A DNA stretch of 64,000 nucleotides from NCBI RefSeq assembly GCF_002933275.1, contig NZ_PSSX01000013.1:50784-114783 (forward strand), given 5' to 3'. Made by a program: the position numbers and the translations under genes. Source of the DNA: Marinobacter maroccanus. Lineage in GTDB: Bacteria; Pseudomonadota; Gammaproteobacteria; Pseudomonadales; Oleiphilaceae. Under the pieces are notes generated by a model. It made no database searches, was not told the DNA's origin, and worked only from the letters and a program-made list of their open reading frames with translations. Below, piece by piece: positions 8,776 through 18,920 of the stretch (the stretch's first letter is position 1; each line of letters starts with the position of its first letter).

Positions 8776-11130
8776 CTAAACCGACTTTCGAGTATTAAAG
8801 TCTTCGGCCCAAGCCATCGCCTCAGAAAACGGCATAGGTCGCGCAAAATGGTATCCCTGACCTATGACACATCCCAATTGAAGAAGTTTATCCGCCGTCG
8901 CCTTATTTTCTATACCCTCTGCAATTACCCGTCTGCGGAAGTGCTTCGACAGCCCGATGATCGCCCCAACAATCATTTCGTCGTCTGGATCTTGGAGCAT
9001 ATCCGTCACAAAAGAACGATCGATTTTGATTTCATCCGCAGGCAGTTTCCGGAAATAATCCAAGGACGAATAGCCCGTTCCGAAATCGTCCATCGAAACT
9101 TCGACTCCCAATGCACGGCACTCTGTTAGCAGGCGTATCACGCTACGGGCATCATCAAGTGCCGTCGTTTCTAAAATCTCTAGAATCAAACGAGGCCTCA
9201 TGGCTTCATCAAGACCAGCGATGCTGCCTGCCAAATCGCCCAGGAAGTGGTCACTCAGAAAGTGAGAAGGACTGAGGTTTACACTGATGGAACAAGAGAC
9301 TCCATGGTCTTGCCAATACCTTAAAAACCTGACGGCTTCATTGAGTACAAACCTTCCGACGGCAATGGCATATTCGGTATATTCCAGGTGCGGCAAAAAC
9401 TGAATGGGTGTTAAAAGTCCTTCCTCAGGATGATTCCATCGAATCAGTGCCTCGAAGCCAAGGATAGATTGTTGCTCAATATTGATCTTGGGCTGAAGGA
9501 ATAGCTCCAATTGACGCTTCTGGAGGGCTTCAGGTATCTGCTCAAGGATCTTGACGCGCTCTTTCCGGGTAACGTGTGTCTCCAGATCAAATATCTGGAA
9601 CTGATTTTTGCCAGATTCTTTCGCGGCGTACATGGCTTGATCGGCATGGCGCATCAGCATGTCGCTGTCTGCATCGTCGCCCGGGTAAACGGTCACTCCC
9701 ATACTACCGGACAACTCGAATCGGAATTGTCCGAACTGGATGGGTTCGCGAATTGCCTTCAGCATACGCTCATACACCTGATGACTATCGACATCACGGA
9801 GGATAGCCACGAACTCATCGCCACCCAGGCGCGACACGATGTCGTGTTCCCTGATTGAGTTGCTCAGTCTGTCTGCAATGGTTTTAAGGGCATAGTCACC
9901 CACAGAGTGCCCGTGGTTATCATTGATATCCTTGAAGCCATCAAGATCCAGGAAGCAGACGGAAACAGACCCACTCCGCTTGTCTGCCTCTAATAACTCT
10001 TGCTCGAAAAGCTCGGTCAGCCGGCTGCGGTTGGGCAAGCCAGTAAGCGCATCATAGTTGGCAGCCCGCTCAAGCTTTCTGGCATGCTCCATTTTTTCCT
10101 GAAACAGGCGCTTACGTTCGATCAGCTGACCAACCGTTTGAAGCAACGGCTCCAGTTCGTGCGCAATTTTGTCGGAATAGGGGGTGGGCCGATTGGCCAA
10201 ACCTACGAGGCCTATGTGCGCATCCCCCGAGAAGATGGGCACGCCTATGTACGAGGATATTGTCGGATGGCCATCTGGTAGGCCGCCTCTGCGTGGATCC
10301 GCAGAAAATTCATTGGAAACCACGATCTCTCCGGATAAGAGGGACGAGCCAATCAGGTTATCAAGGTTCTCGAAGGTCATCCCCCGCCTCTGCACCTGTT
10401 GGTAGAGAGCCTCCGTTTCCGCATTCCAGGCGAGATTGGTAATGGCACCAACTTTCAGGTAAGGGTCACCATTGGCGTGATGAAGTACTTCCCCGATAAA
10501 GCCGAACTGGCTGCTGGTTAAAACCAACAGATCGTTCAACATCAACTCAAAGGCAGCGCCCTGATCTTCATGTGTCAGAAAAATGTTCTGGGCACGGTGA
10601 ATAGAGCGGCTCAGCTCGGATATTTTGACGTACTCATGATCTTCGCCCCGAACATAGGCATTTTCGAGTTCATCTTCCACCAGACTGGCTAGAGTTCTGA
10701 GTACATCCAACTCGAACTCAGCGACTGCCCGGGGCTCGGGATCAATAATGCAGAGAGTCCCTATTTTGAAGCCACTGGGCTCTCTGACCGGCATCCCGGC
10801 ATAGAATCGGATATAGGGGGCGCCTGTAACTAGCGGGTTATCATGAAACCGTGGATCGTTTTGCGCATCTTCGACGATTAGAATCTTGTCCTGCTGAATG
10901 GTGTGATCGCAGAACGCCATGTTTCTGGGAGTCTCATCAACATCCAGACCCTGCTTGGACTTGAACCACTGACGGTGCTCATCGACGAGCGTGAACATTG
11001 CGATTTCAACGTTGTAAAAACGTCGGGCGATCTTGGTGAGCTTTTCAAAACGCTCCTCAGGAGGCGTGTCTAGGATGCCAAGATTGCGCAATGCCTTTAG
11101 TCGTTGCTTTTCCAACCACGAACCGGACAT
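8776..11130 (-). CDS. GAF-GAF-GGDEF-EAL c-di-GMP turnover protein
   Basis: The 784-residue protein begins with a GAF domain (LGILDTPPEERFEKLTKIA to about residue 150). A second GAF-like domain follows at about 180-340, then GGDEF (SRLGGDEF near 435, with REHD inhibitory site) and EAL domains. The EAL part has GFEALIRWNHP and DDFGTGYSS, the usual metal and catalytic residues. Both enzymatic domains look intact, so it could act as cyclase, phosphodiesterase or switch between them. It is cytoplasmic. It lies 21 bp downstream of the PAS-EAL gene and is probably cotranscribed. Confidence 0.93.
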   Translation of the reverse strand: MSGSWLEKQRLKALRNLGILDTPPEERFEKLTKIARRFYNVEIAMFTLVDEHRQWFKSKQGLDVDETPRNMAFCDHTIQQDKILIVEDAQNDPRFHDNPLVTGAPYIRFYAGMPVREPSGFKIGTLCIIDPEPRAVAEFELDVLRTLASLVEDELENAYVRGEDHEYVKISELSRSIHRAQNIFLTHEDQGAAFELMLNDLLVLTSSQFGFIGEVLHHANGDPYLKVGAITNLAWNAETEALYQQVQRRGMTFENLDNLIGSSLLSGEIVVSNEFSADPRRGGLPDGHPTISSYIGVPIFSGDAHIGLVGLANRPTPYSDKIAHELEPLLQTVGQLIERKRLFQEKMEHARKLERAANYDALTGLPNRSRLTELFEQELLEADKRSGSVSVCFLDLDGFKDINDNHGHSVGDYALKTIADRLSNSIREHDIVSRLGGDEFVAILRDVDSHQVYERMLKAIREPIQFGQFRFELSGSMGVTVYPGDDADSDMLMRHADQAMYAAKESGKNQFQIFDLETHVTRKERVKILEQIPEALQKRQLELFLQPKINIEQQSILGFEALIRWNHPEEGLLTPIQFLPHLEYTEYAIAVGRFVLNEAVRFLRYWQDHGVSCSISVNLSPSHFLSDHFLGDLAGSIAGLDEAMRPRLILEILETTALDDARSVIRLLTECRALGVEVSMDDFGTGYSSLDYFRKLPADEIKIDRSFVTDMLQDPDDEMIVGAIIGLSKHFRRRVIAEGIENKATADKLLQLGCVIGQGYHFARPMPFSEAMAWAEDFNTRKSV

Positions 11131-11151
11131 AAAAACACTCGATTGCTTTTC

Positions 11152-13206
11152 TTAAAGTAGGCTCAGGGCCTGGGCGGCTGGCATAGGCCTGGCAAGAAGG
11201 TAGCCCTGGCAATAGTCGCAACCCATGCTGCGGAGAGCATTCAGTTGATCCTCAGTTTCAACGCCCTCAGCTACAACGGTAATGCCGAACGCTTTCGCTA
11301 TCTGAATAACCGACTGAACAAGCGCTGAACCATGAGCTGTCAGTACTTCCTCTATGAAAGAACGATCAATCTTCAACTCGTCAACTTCAAGGTTTCTCAG
11401 ATAACTTAACGATGAGTATCCGGTTCCAAAATCGTCGATGGCAATTCGAATTCCGTTCTCACGAAGCAGCGCCAGGTTCTCGTAAGCGGTCCGGGAACGC
11501 TCCATGATCACGCCTTCCGTAATTTCAAGTTCAATGGCAGAAGGATGTAAATCACGTTTGGTCAGCTCGTTGAGCAAGAAAACCCCGAAACCGGTATCGG
11601 CAAAATGATTGGCGGTGATGTTGACGGCAATCGGCAGCACCTTCCTGTTGTTCGCGGCGTTTTCTTGAACGATGTTCAAGAAAACGCCTATCACGTACTT
11701 GTCGAGTTCAAAGCCAAGGGAAGACTGCTCGGCAACGGCGACAAACTCATCCGGAAAGACCCGTCCCAGGTCAGAGTCGGTCCAACGCACTAGAGCCTCA
11801 AATCCAGAAAGGCGGCTATCCTCGACGGTGTATTTTGGCTGAAGAAAGATTTCGATATTGTCATTTTGCAGTGCATCTTTCAGACGTTGTTCGATGTCTA
11901 GACGCCTCTGCATGGCTCTCTGGTGCTCAGGATCAAAAAATGCGACCCCGGTGCCGCGTCGTTTCCCTGCAATCAGAACAGCGGATTCGGCCAATTCAGG
12001 CAGATTCTCAACGACTGTTGAATGCTCCGGGAAAATGGCGACGCCAATCCGTCCTTCCAGCTGAAGTCGATGATTATCAATCAAGAATGGTCTGGTCACG
12101 TGGGCGAGAAGACCTTCCGCAAAAGAGAGTGGATCCTCAGATTCTCCGAGCTCCACGGCGATGAGAAAATCATCTGCTCCAATTCTTGCGCAGACATTTG
12201 GACGGTCGATATGGTGTTTGATCCGTGCCGCCGTCTCAATCAGGACGGCATCTCCCACCTCATAGCCATAGCGCTGGTTAATTAGGCCAAAGCGAGCACA
12301 ATCCATGTGAAAGAACCCAACACGAGGTTTGTCAGCTACCCAATGCTGACAGGCTTCTACAAAGCTTCGTTTGTTCAGAAAGCCTGTCAGAGGGTCGTGC
12401 CGTCGAAAATATCGTGCCTGCCGGAGTGCTTTTTCCTGGTCAGAAATGTCGATACCAAAGCCCTGTAATTCCACTCCGCCGATCGAGGTTTCAACAGCTC
12501 GACGGAAAGTCCAGTCAACCAGTGCCCGACCGCCGGAGTTTGAGCGCATGGAAATTTTTACTGAAATTTCTTCGGCCTGATTTTCGCCCGAGAAAAGTGC
12601 GGAAAGTATTTCTCGTGCAGCCTCTCCCTGTTCTTCCGTGAAAATCATGATAGGGCGGCCCAGAAGAGCTTCGTCTTTTACGCCCAGCGCCTGCATAAGA
12701 GAGGCGTTGGCAAATGTGATTCTCAGGTTACTGTCCAGCCGGCAGATGAACTGCTTCTGACTGTGAAGGATTTCACTGTAACGTTGCTCCGCAATCGCCA
12801 GTTGTTGCAGCGCGTCATGATAGGACGTCAAGTCATGGCAGATACCAACGAAGAGCCGCTCGCCGTCCAGGACGGACTCCCCGACCGACAAATGCATTGG
12901 AAAGGTTTCGCCCGTTTTTTTCTTTCCTCGCACGTCGCGTCCGACACCAATAATCTGGGCACGCCCCGAATTCAGGTAATTGCTGATGTATTTATCATGG
13001 GATGACGAATCGGGTTCTGGCATTAAGATCGAGACATTTTTTCCCAGCATTTCTTCATGGAGATAGCCAAAAAGAGCAGAGGTGGAGTGAGAGCATTCTC
13101 TAATCACGCCTTGCTGGTCGATCACGATCACTGCGTCGACTGCGGCGTCCAACAGCGCAGAAATCAGAGTGCGCCGTTCGAATCCCGGCTGGAGATCGTT
13201 AGACAT
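11152..13206 (-). CDS. PAS-PAS-degenerate GGDEF-EAL phosphodiesterase
   Basis: This 684-residue protein has two PAS domains (about residues 12-125 and 145-260), a GGDEF-like domain and an EAL domain. The GGDEF loop reads ARIGADDF, so the second glycine and the glutamate are lost and cyclase activity is unlikely. The EAL domain keeps GFEALVRW and [13 protein letters not shown] and should hydrolyse c-di-GMP. The dead GGDEF domain may bind GTP as an activator, as known for related proteins. The gene starts two bases after the stop of the chemoreceptor gene, so they are coupled. Confidence 0.9.
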   Translation of the reverse strand: MSNDLQPGFERRTLISALLDAAVDAVIVIDQQGVIRECSHSTSALFGYLHEEMLGKNVSILMPEPDSSSHDKYISNYLNSGRAQIIGVGRDVRGKKKTGETFPMHLSVGESVLDGERLFVGICHDLTSYHDALQQLAIAEQRYSEILHSQKQFICRLDSNLRITFANASLMQALGVKDEALLGRPIMIFTEEQGEAAREILSALFSGENQAEEISVKISMRSNSGGRALVDWTFRRAVETSIGGVELQGFGIDISDQEKALRQARYFRRHDPLTGFLNKRSFVEACQHWVADKPRVGFFHMDCARFGLINQRYGYEVGDAVLIETAARIKHHIDRPNVCARIGADDFLIAVELGESEDPLSFAEGLLAHVTRPFLIDNHRLQLEGRIGVAIFPEHSTVVENLPELAESAVLIAGKRRGTGVAFFDPEHQRAMQRRLDIEQRLKDALQNDNIEIFLQPKYTVEDSRLSGFEALVRWTDSDLGRVFPDEFVAVAEQSSLGFELDKYVIGVFLNIVQENAANNRKVLPIAVNITANHFADTGFGVFLLNELTKRDLHPSAIELEITEGVIMERSRTAYENLALLRENGIRIAIDDFGTGYSSLSYLRNLEVDELKIDRSFIEEVLTAHGSALVQSVIQIAKAFGITVVAEGVETEDQLNALRSMGCDYCQGYLLARPMPAAQALSLL

Positions 13207-13208
13207 CG

Positions 13209-14762
13209 TTATTTGAACCTCACGACTAACTCATGAAGCTCTCCGGCAATCTTTTCCATCTTCTGGACACTGGCCGTTGATTGCTCACCTTTGTCGAGGT
13301 TGTCGGACGCCAGCACGGAAATGTGTTCTACCTGCTCGTTGATTTGATCAGAGACTTGCGCCTGTTCTTCAACAGCTGCCGCCATCTGGCCCGCCATGTC
13401 TGCGATCGTACCCACGGACTCGGTTATTTGGTTAAGCGTTTCTTCGGCTTCAAGCATTCGTTCGAGGCCCTCGTCGGCAGCCTCGTTGCCTTGCTCTGCT
13501 ACCTTCACCGATTCGGAAGACCGCCTTAGTAGCATTTCAATGATGCCGTGAATTTCTCGGGTGGAATCCTGGGTACGTTTTGCCAAACTTCGGACTTCGT
13601 CCGCAACGACGGCAAACCCTCTGCCGTGCTCTCCAGCCCTTGCGGCTTCAATCGCGGCATTCAATGCCAACAGATTGGTTTGCTCGGCAATGTCCTCGAT
13701 GATTTTCGCGGCGCCGGCAATTTTTCCGCTCTCGGCGGACAGCTCACCCACCGATTCGCTGATACCATGAACGGTTGTCTTGAGGTTCTGGATAGATTCG
13801 CGGGTTTGCGCCACAACAGCGGTGCCACGGTCAGCAAACTCACTGGCACTTTCAGCTTTCTCTGCCGTTTGCTGAACATTCGCGGAGACTTCTGCGATGG
13901 TCTGGGACATCTCATGCACGGCTGCCGCAACCTGCTCGGTCTCTGCCTGTTGCTTGCGGAGGGTTTCCTGCGCCTCGTAGGTGATCTCCAGGCCCTGCAT
14001 GGCGCCGGCCCGAACACTGCCGGCGGAATCTTCAATTCGCGTAAGCACCGCGTCCAAGTGCGCCTGCTGCGCCTTTACCGCTACCTTTATTCTGCCAAGC
14101 TGCAAATCATCGTCTGTGTAACTGCGAGCCGCCAGATCGTCGGTAAAAGTCTTACCCATGAGATCCGTAATTGACTGTATCAGCTGTCGCTTCGAAATAT
14201 TGACCCAAATTGCATACGCGACCACGCCAACCGCCAAGATGATCTCAGATACCATCTGTTGTCCAACGAGAAATAAAATCAGTGCAGCGATGAATACCGC
14301 ATTCAAAAACACCGTGCTGGGGGCGAATCGCTTCGAAATGGGATTGCCTGTCCTGCCACTACGAATGTTTGCATAGAGTTTTTCGGCACGCTTTACGTCG
14401 TCACGCTCTGGACAAGAGCGCACTGATTCGTACCCGACTACATCACCATTTGACGTGACAGGTGTAACGTAGGCACTTACCCAGTAAAAATCACCGTTTT
14501 TACAACGATTTTTCACCAACCCCATCCACGGACGCCCTGCTTTCAGATGGGACCACATGTTTTCGTAGGCTTCAGGCGGCATGTCTGGATGCCGAACGAT
14601 GTTATGGGGCTGGCCAATCAACTCATCTCGACTGAACCCACTCACGTCAACGAATGCGTCGTTGCAGTGAAGGATCTTACCTCTGAGGTCCGTCGCTGAG
14701 ATCAATTTCTGGGTTTTCGAGAATGTCTTTTCCGTGTCAGTAACCGGCAGGTTCTTACGCAC
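13209..14762 (-). CDS. Aer-like methyl-accepting chemotaxis protein
   Basis: The 517-residue protein starts with a PAS domain of the Aer redox-sensor type ([18 protein letters not shown], then [13 protein letters not shown]). A hydrophobic hairpin follows near residues 150-190 ([16 protein letters not shown]), then a long coiled-coil signalling domain. The hairpin tip is the conserved [19 protein letters not shown]. It has no large periplasmic sensor, which fits energy or redox taxis through a bound flavin. It is the first gene of a minus-strand operon that continues with three c-di-GMP enzymes, so motility and c-di-GMP are probably tuned together. Confidence 0.92.
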   Translation of the reverse strand: MRKNLPVTDTEKTFSKTQKLISATDLRGKILHCNDAFVDVSGFSRDELIGQPHNIVRHPDMPPEAYENMWSHLKAGRPWMGLVKNRCKNGDFYWVSAYVTPVTSNGDVVGYESVRSCPERDDVKRAEKLYANIRSGRTGNPISKRFAPSTVFLNAVFIAALILFLVGQQMVSEIILAVGVVAYAIWVNISKRQLIQSITDLMGKTFTDDLAARSYTDDDLQLGRIKVAVKAQQAHLDAVLTRIEDSAGSVRAGAMQGLEITYEAQETLRKQQAETEQVAAAVHEMSQTIAEVSANVQQTAEKAESASEFADRGTAVVAQTRESIQNLKTTVHGISESVGELSAESGKIAGAAKIIEDIAEQTNLLALNAAIEAARAGEHGRGFAVVADEVRSLAKRTQDSTREIHGIIEMLLRRSSESVKVAEQGNEAADEGLERMLEAEETLNQITESVGTIADMAGQMAAAVEEQAQVSDQINEQVEHISVLASDNLDKGEQSTASVQKMEKIAGELHELVVRFK

Positions 14763-15246
14763 AGGGCTTTTCCTTAAGTTGTATCGGAACGAGCTTGTAT
14801 GTAGTTAGTATCGGCACGTATTCGCACAACTCCAATGGTTTTTTGTAACGTATTGAAGTCATTTAGAAAGTAACAGGATGTCAGCAACAAAGTAGGGCAA
14901 TTTTTATCCTTTCGAAAAATTTAAAAATGACAATTCATTCAGTTAGTTATGTTTTATTATTGAACCAGGAATTAGCATTTCTTGTATTAAAAAAGAGCCT
15001 CTTGGGCATCGACCGAAAATACCCTTATAGACTAACGGCTTAGAACGATAACGCAGCGTCTGGCGCTTGAATTGCGTACACTCCGTTTTCTGTTTCGAAA
15101 TGCGGGTTGCCTCGCTCCCAAAAGCACCTGATCGGACTGACTAGCTCTGGCGTAGTTGTTATATGTCAACTAAACCTACGGAACGTTCTTCGTGAATCGA
15201 GTCGGTCGAAAAGGATTTTCATGCTTTACCCTGATGAAGTTTGAGC
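14763..15246. other. Intergenic promoter region between divergent signalling genes
   Basis: About 480 bp separate the chemoreceptor operon from the divergent GGDEF-EAL gene. The part from 14870 to 15000 is AT-rich and should hold the promoters. No hairpin repeat, RNA gene or credible open frame was seen. Confidence 0.5.
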
Positions 15247-17634
15247 ATGCACGCCAATAATGTTCTGCATGATTTGATCGACCTATTTGAGTTTCGGCAT
15301 GGCCCATGCCGAGTCTTACTTAATCTTGGCGGTTCGGAGCCAGTTTCTTTCGGTAATCATTTTGAGCCTCCTGCCCAGGAATCTCTGACGATCGATCTCA
15401 TCAATCGTGCCGGCGCAGCCGTAGGAAGCCTCTTGGTTGAGTGGCCAGATGGAAACGCGCTGACGGAAGGCCGCCGTGATGCAGTAGAGCGTTTAGCCCG
15501 ACTTGTTCGGGATCATTTGGACATAAAAATTTTAGAAGAGCTCCAAACCAGCCTTCATGACAAGAACGCTCAGATTGCTCTGCTCTCAGAAGTCGCACGC
15601 CAAACCAGTAACGGTGTAGTGGTTACTGATCTGGAAGGCCGAATCAACTGGGTCAACGATGGATTTCAGAAAGTCACGGGTTTCAGTCTTGAAGAAGTGA
15701 CCGGCCGGAAACCCGGATCCTTCCTGCAAGGCAAGCAAACGGACCCTGAAACCGTTGCGCGCATGCGTCAGCGGCTCAGTGAGTACCAGGATTTTGAGGT
15801 AGAGCTGATCAATTACCACCGAAGCGGCAGACCCTATTGGGTTCGTATTCACTGTGAGCCACTGAGATTAGGTGGAGATCAAATCTCCGGCTTCATGGCC
15901 ATTCAGACCGATATTGACGCTGAGAAACGGAGTAAGGAAAAGCTAGAACGCTTTCGGCAAACACTCGACAGCACACTGGACTGTGTATTCATGTTTGATG
16001 CGGCAACCCTGAGGTTTTTCTATGTTAATCAAGGCGCCCTTGACCAGCTCGGGTATTCAGAAGCTGAATTGCTGGGAATGCACCCTTACGACATCAAGCC
16101 ACGTTATGATGAAACCGAGTTCAGAGAGCTGGTTCGGCCGTTGGTCGAGCGAAGAATACCACGATTCAATTTTGAGACTGTTCACAGGCGGGAAAACGGC
16201 TCTGATATCCCAGTAGAGGTTTTCCTCCAGTATATAGAACTTGAAGGCGACGAGCCCCGATTCGTTGCCATTGTTCGAGATATCACCGAGCAAAAGAACC
16301 AAACTCAAGCCATCGAGCAGTTGGCATACTTCGATCCGTTGACCAAACTGCCTAATCGGCGCCTTATCCGAACAAAACTCGATCATGCAATGGCATCCTG
16401 CGCGAGCACTGGACAGTTCGGAGCGGTGCTTTTGTCTGATCTCGACGACTTCAAATCCGTTAACGACACACTCGGGCACAGGTTTGGCGACGATCTCCTC
16501 GTGGAGATTGCTGGTCGATTCAAGCGAGTTTTACCGCATTCCGGCGACCTCTCACGATTGGGTGGCGATGAATTCCTGTTTATCTTGAGCGGGCTTGGCG
16601 AAACCACTGAGAAAGCAAAAGAGAAGTCCCTGGCGATTGGTCAAGCGCTTTTACAAGCCGCTTCATCACCGACCAAAATCTTGGGAGATACCAAGTCTGT
16701 TTCCACGAGCCTCGGGATCGTGCTGTTCGATGGAGACAGCATTCCCGCCAGTGAACTGATGCGCATGGCCGACATTGCCATGTACGATTCAAAAAAGAAG
16801 GGCAAGAACTGCCTCAGCGTTTTCGATGATGCCATGCAGAAAAAGCTCATCGATGAGCATGATCTGACGCGTGATTTGATCCTTGCACTGAACCGTACAG
16901 AGGAAATTGCTCCGTGGTTTCAGCCCAAAGTAGACCCCGGTGGTCGATGGGTTGGTTTCGAAGCACTCGTCCGTTGGAATCACCCCAAGAGGGGCGTGTT
17001 GAATCCAGGGCAGTTTATCGACATTGCAGAAGGTCAGAATCTGATGCCGGCGCTTGGCGAGGCCGTCTTGGTGCACGCCTGCAAATTGATGAGCGCCTGG
17101 CGCCGACAGTATCCAATTCAGAATTGGACCCTGGCAGTTAACGTAAGTCAAAGCCAGCTGGCCATGGACGATTTTCCGGCCAAAGTCGAAGAGGTGCTGA
17201 CCAAAACAAATCTTCCGGCTCACTGCCTTCAGCTGGAGATAACCGAAAGCGTCGTTGCTGAGAATATTGATGGCTGTATCGCGCAAATGAATCGCCTGCG
17301 CCGCCTCGGTGTTAGCTTCTCATTAGACGATTTCGGAACCGGCTACTCCTCGCTTTCCTATCTCAGACAGTTGCCCATTGACGAGCTGAAAATTGACAAG
17401 AGTTTCGTGGATACATTGCTGCTGTACGAAGAGGGCTACTCCATTGTAAGGGCTATTCTGCAACTGGCTCAAAGCCTGAACCTGTCTGTGGTTGCTGAAG
17501 GTATTGAAGAAGAGGCGCAACTCAGGGCTCTCGTAAACCTTGGCTGCAAGCGATATCAAGGATTCTTATTTAGCCGCCCTCAAGCGCCAGAACAAATCAG
17601 AGATTGTTTAGCTGCCATGAAAATCGTTAGCTAA
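15247..17634 (+). CDS. PAS-PAS-GGDEF-EAL c-di-GMP protein
   Basis: The product has about 795 residues. A non-recognised N-terminal region of about 105 residues is followed by two PAS/PAC modules (roughly 110-235 and 240-365), GGDEF and EAL domains. GGDEF is intact in SRLGGDEFLFIL, but the usual RxxD inhibitory site is not conserved. EAL has [11 protein letters not shown] and [13 protein letters not shown]. Either activity is possible. A TTG at 15241 would add two residues; I chose the ATG at 15247 as the more usual codon. It is transcribed away from the chemoreceptor operon and has no obvious operon partner. Confidence 0.9.
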   Translation: MHANNVLHDLIDLFEFRHGPCRVLLNLGGSEPVSFGNHFEPPAQESLTIDLINRAGAAVGSLLVEWPDGNALTEGRRDAVERLARLVRDHLDIKILEELQTSLHDKNAQIALLSEVARQTSNGVVVTDLEGRINWVNDGFQKVTGFSLEEVTGRKPGSFLQGKQTDPETVARMRQRLSEYQDFEVELINYHRSGRPYWVRIHCEPLRLGGDQISGFMAIQTDIDAEKRSKEKLERFRQTLDSTLDCVFMFDAATLRFFYVNQGALDQLGYSEAELLGMHPYDIKPRYDETEFRELVRPLVERRIPRFNFETVHRRENGSDIPVEVFLQYIELEGDEPRFVAIVRDITEQKNQTQAIEQLAYFDPLTKLPNRRLIRTKLDHAMASCASTGQFGAVLLSDLDDFKSVNDTLGHRFGDDLLVEIAGRFKRVLPHSGDLSRLGGDEFLFILSGLGETTEKAKEKSLAIGQALLQAASSPTKILGDTKSVSTSLGIVLFDGDSIPASELMRMADIAMYDSKKKGKNCLSVFDDAMQKKLIDEHDLTRDLILALNRTEEIAPWFQPKVDPGGRWVGFEALVRWNHPKRGVLNPGQFIDIAEGQNLMPALGEAVLVHACKLMSAWRRQYPIQNWTLAVNVSQSQLAMDDFPAKVEEVLTKTNLPAHCLQLEITESVVAENIDGCIAQMNRLRRLGVSFSLDDFGTGYSSLSYLRQLPIDELKIDKSFVDTLLLYEEGYSIVRAILQLAQSLNLSVVAEGIEEEAQLRALVNLGCKRYQGFLFSRPQAPEQIRDCLAAMKIVS

Positions 17635-18094
17635 TCGATTGGCTCTTCTAACGTGCCCTCATACTAATAAACTAAAGTGTTATCTCATCGTCTGAATGTT
17701 CGCTTTGCGACCAAAGTCAATTACGGACCTCGGCTAAACAAAAGCGAACATTCGCGTCAGGCTTTCCCGCCGACCCTGAGAATTCCAGGCTAGTCACTGG
17801 CCTTTCATTTAGTATGGTTGGCGGAGCAAATTTCAAACGTCAATTAATTCCGTGTTAGAACTCGCGATCACGATGGTGGGCTAAGCTGGTGTTTACCGCC
17901 ATTGACCTACAGCCAACTTTCTACAGTCCACAACGAATGCTTCCGGACACTTCTAATAGGAAGCTACTGAGCTAGAGACCTCTACCTTCGTAGGCGGGGC
18001 GAAGCGGTGGCGCGAAAGTTACCGGGTATTTGTCACAATTTTGTCACGTTTTTGGTCTATTTTGGCCGGTTTGGTTAGGCTAAGGAGCCATAAC
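17635..18094. other. Intergenic stretch with hairpin repeat and regulator promoter
   Basis: The gap contains the complete repeat at 17692-17753 and the promoter region of the GntR gene. TTGGTCTAT at 18055-18063 matches one half of the phosphonate operator found at 18890 but lacks the other half. It may be a weak autoregulatory half-site. Confidence 0.45.
17692..17753 (+). repeat. Dispersed hairpin repeat, complete copy
   Basis: This is the consensus form. GAATGTTCGCTTTGCGACC at 17694-17712 is followed by a 21-base variable loop and CTAAACAAAAGCGAACATTC ending at 17753. The outer 13 bases of the two arms are perfectly complementary. Confidence 0.92.
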
Positions 18095-18823
18095 ATGCAG
18101 GAGCGGGTCGATGAGGAAAGCGTTTCGCCTCTTTATCTGAGAGTTCGAGATCACTTGGCTGCCCAGATCGCAAAAGGGCTTCTAACGCCGAATACCCGGT
18201 TGCCCTCGGAGCGTATTCTCGCGGAGGAGCACGATACTACTCGGGTGACGACCCGCTTGGCGTTGGCTCAGTTAGAAGCGGAAGGCCGGATCTACCGCTC
18301 GAACCGGCGAGGCTGGTTTGTGTCTCCGCCAAGACTGATTTACAAACCCACACATGACTACAGCTTCTCGGAGAATGTGACAGCGCAGGGCCGTGTCCCT
18401 GCAACCGAGACACTCGATGTGACGTCCACGCAAACTAACAGCTGGTTGGCCACCCGGACTGGCATGGCGGTTGGTGACCCGATTGTCTGGCTTCGGCGCC
18501 GCCGGCAGATTGATGGTCGGCCGGTATTGGTCGAGAACATTTACCTGAATCCCAAGCGTCTGCCAGGTATTGAAACCTACAACTTCGACCGCTCCCTTTG
18601 GAAGTTGCTGCGGGAGCAGTACGGCGTAGAGTTACGCGGTAAGCAAATCGAAATGTATCCGACGGCGCTGGTGGATCCTCAAGCCAGTGCAATTGGGGTG
18701 ACGGCGGGTACAGCAGGCCTCTACGTTACCCGTTGCAGTCGGGATGCCGACGGCTGTTTCGTTGAATTTGATGAAGAGTTCTGGTTGCACGATGCGTTGA
18801 GCATCCAGGTCGAGGTGAGCTGA
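18095..18823 (+). CDS. GntR/HutC-family regulator of phosphonate genes (PhnF/PhnR-like)
   Basis: The 242-residue protein has an N-terminal GntR winged helix (LYLRVRDHLAAQIAKGLL, LPSERILAEEH) and a C-terminal UTRA ligand domain of the HutC group. I chose the ATG at 18095 because AAGGAG lies eight bases before it; a TTG frame from 18041 has no such site. It probably represses the AEP genes by binding CTGGT-N4-ACCAG, found upstream of three neighbouring transcripts. That motif resembles the operator reported for mycobacterial PhnF. The inducer is likely AEP or a breakdown product, which is inference. Confidence 0.88.
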   Translation: MQERVDEESVSPLYLRVRDHLAAQIAKGLLTPNTRLPSERILAEEHDTTRVTTRLALAQLEAEGRIYRSNRRGWFVSPPRLIYKPTHDYSFSENVTAQGRVPATETLDVTSTQTNSWLATRTGMAVGDPIVWLRRRRQIDGRPVLVENIYLNPKRLPGIETYNFDRSLWKLLREQYGVELRGKQIEMYPTALVDPQASAIGVTAGTAGLYVTRCSRDADGCFVEFDEEFWLHDALSIQVEVS

Positions 18824-18889
18824 TCCGCGGCGACCGCGCCGCTGGACTGTCATTAGGCTTTCACGAAATCGTCATAGTTCCTCGTCAAA

Positions 18890-18903
18890 CTGGTCTATAC
18901 CAG
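18890..18903. promoter_or_regulatory. Predicted GntR (PhnF-like) operator 1
   Basis: CTGGTCTATACCAG has perfect 5-bp arms around four bases. It sits 17 bp before the FAD oxidoreductase start, where a bound repressor would block transcription. It is the exact reverse complement of operator 2 at 22244-22257. Confidence 0.8.
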
Positions 18904-18920
18904 ATGAGCGAGGAGCAATT

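Noticed and set aside
14763..14830. Flagellar sigma-28 promoter before the chemoreceptor
   Set aside because: GCCGATAC resembles the -10 box, but no TAAA-type -35 box lies at the right distance.
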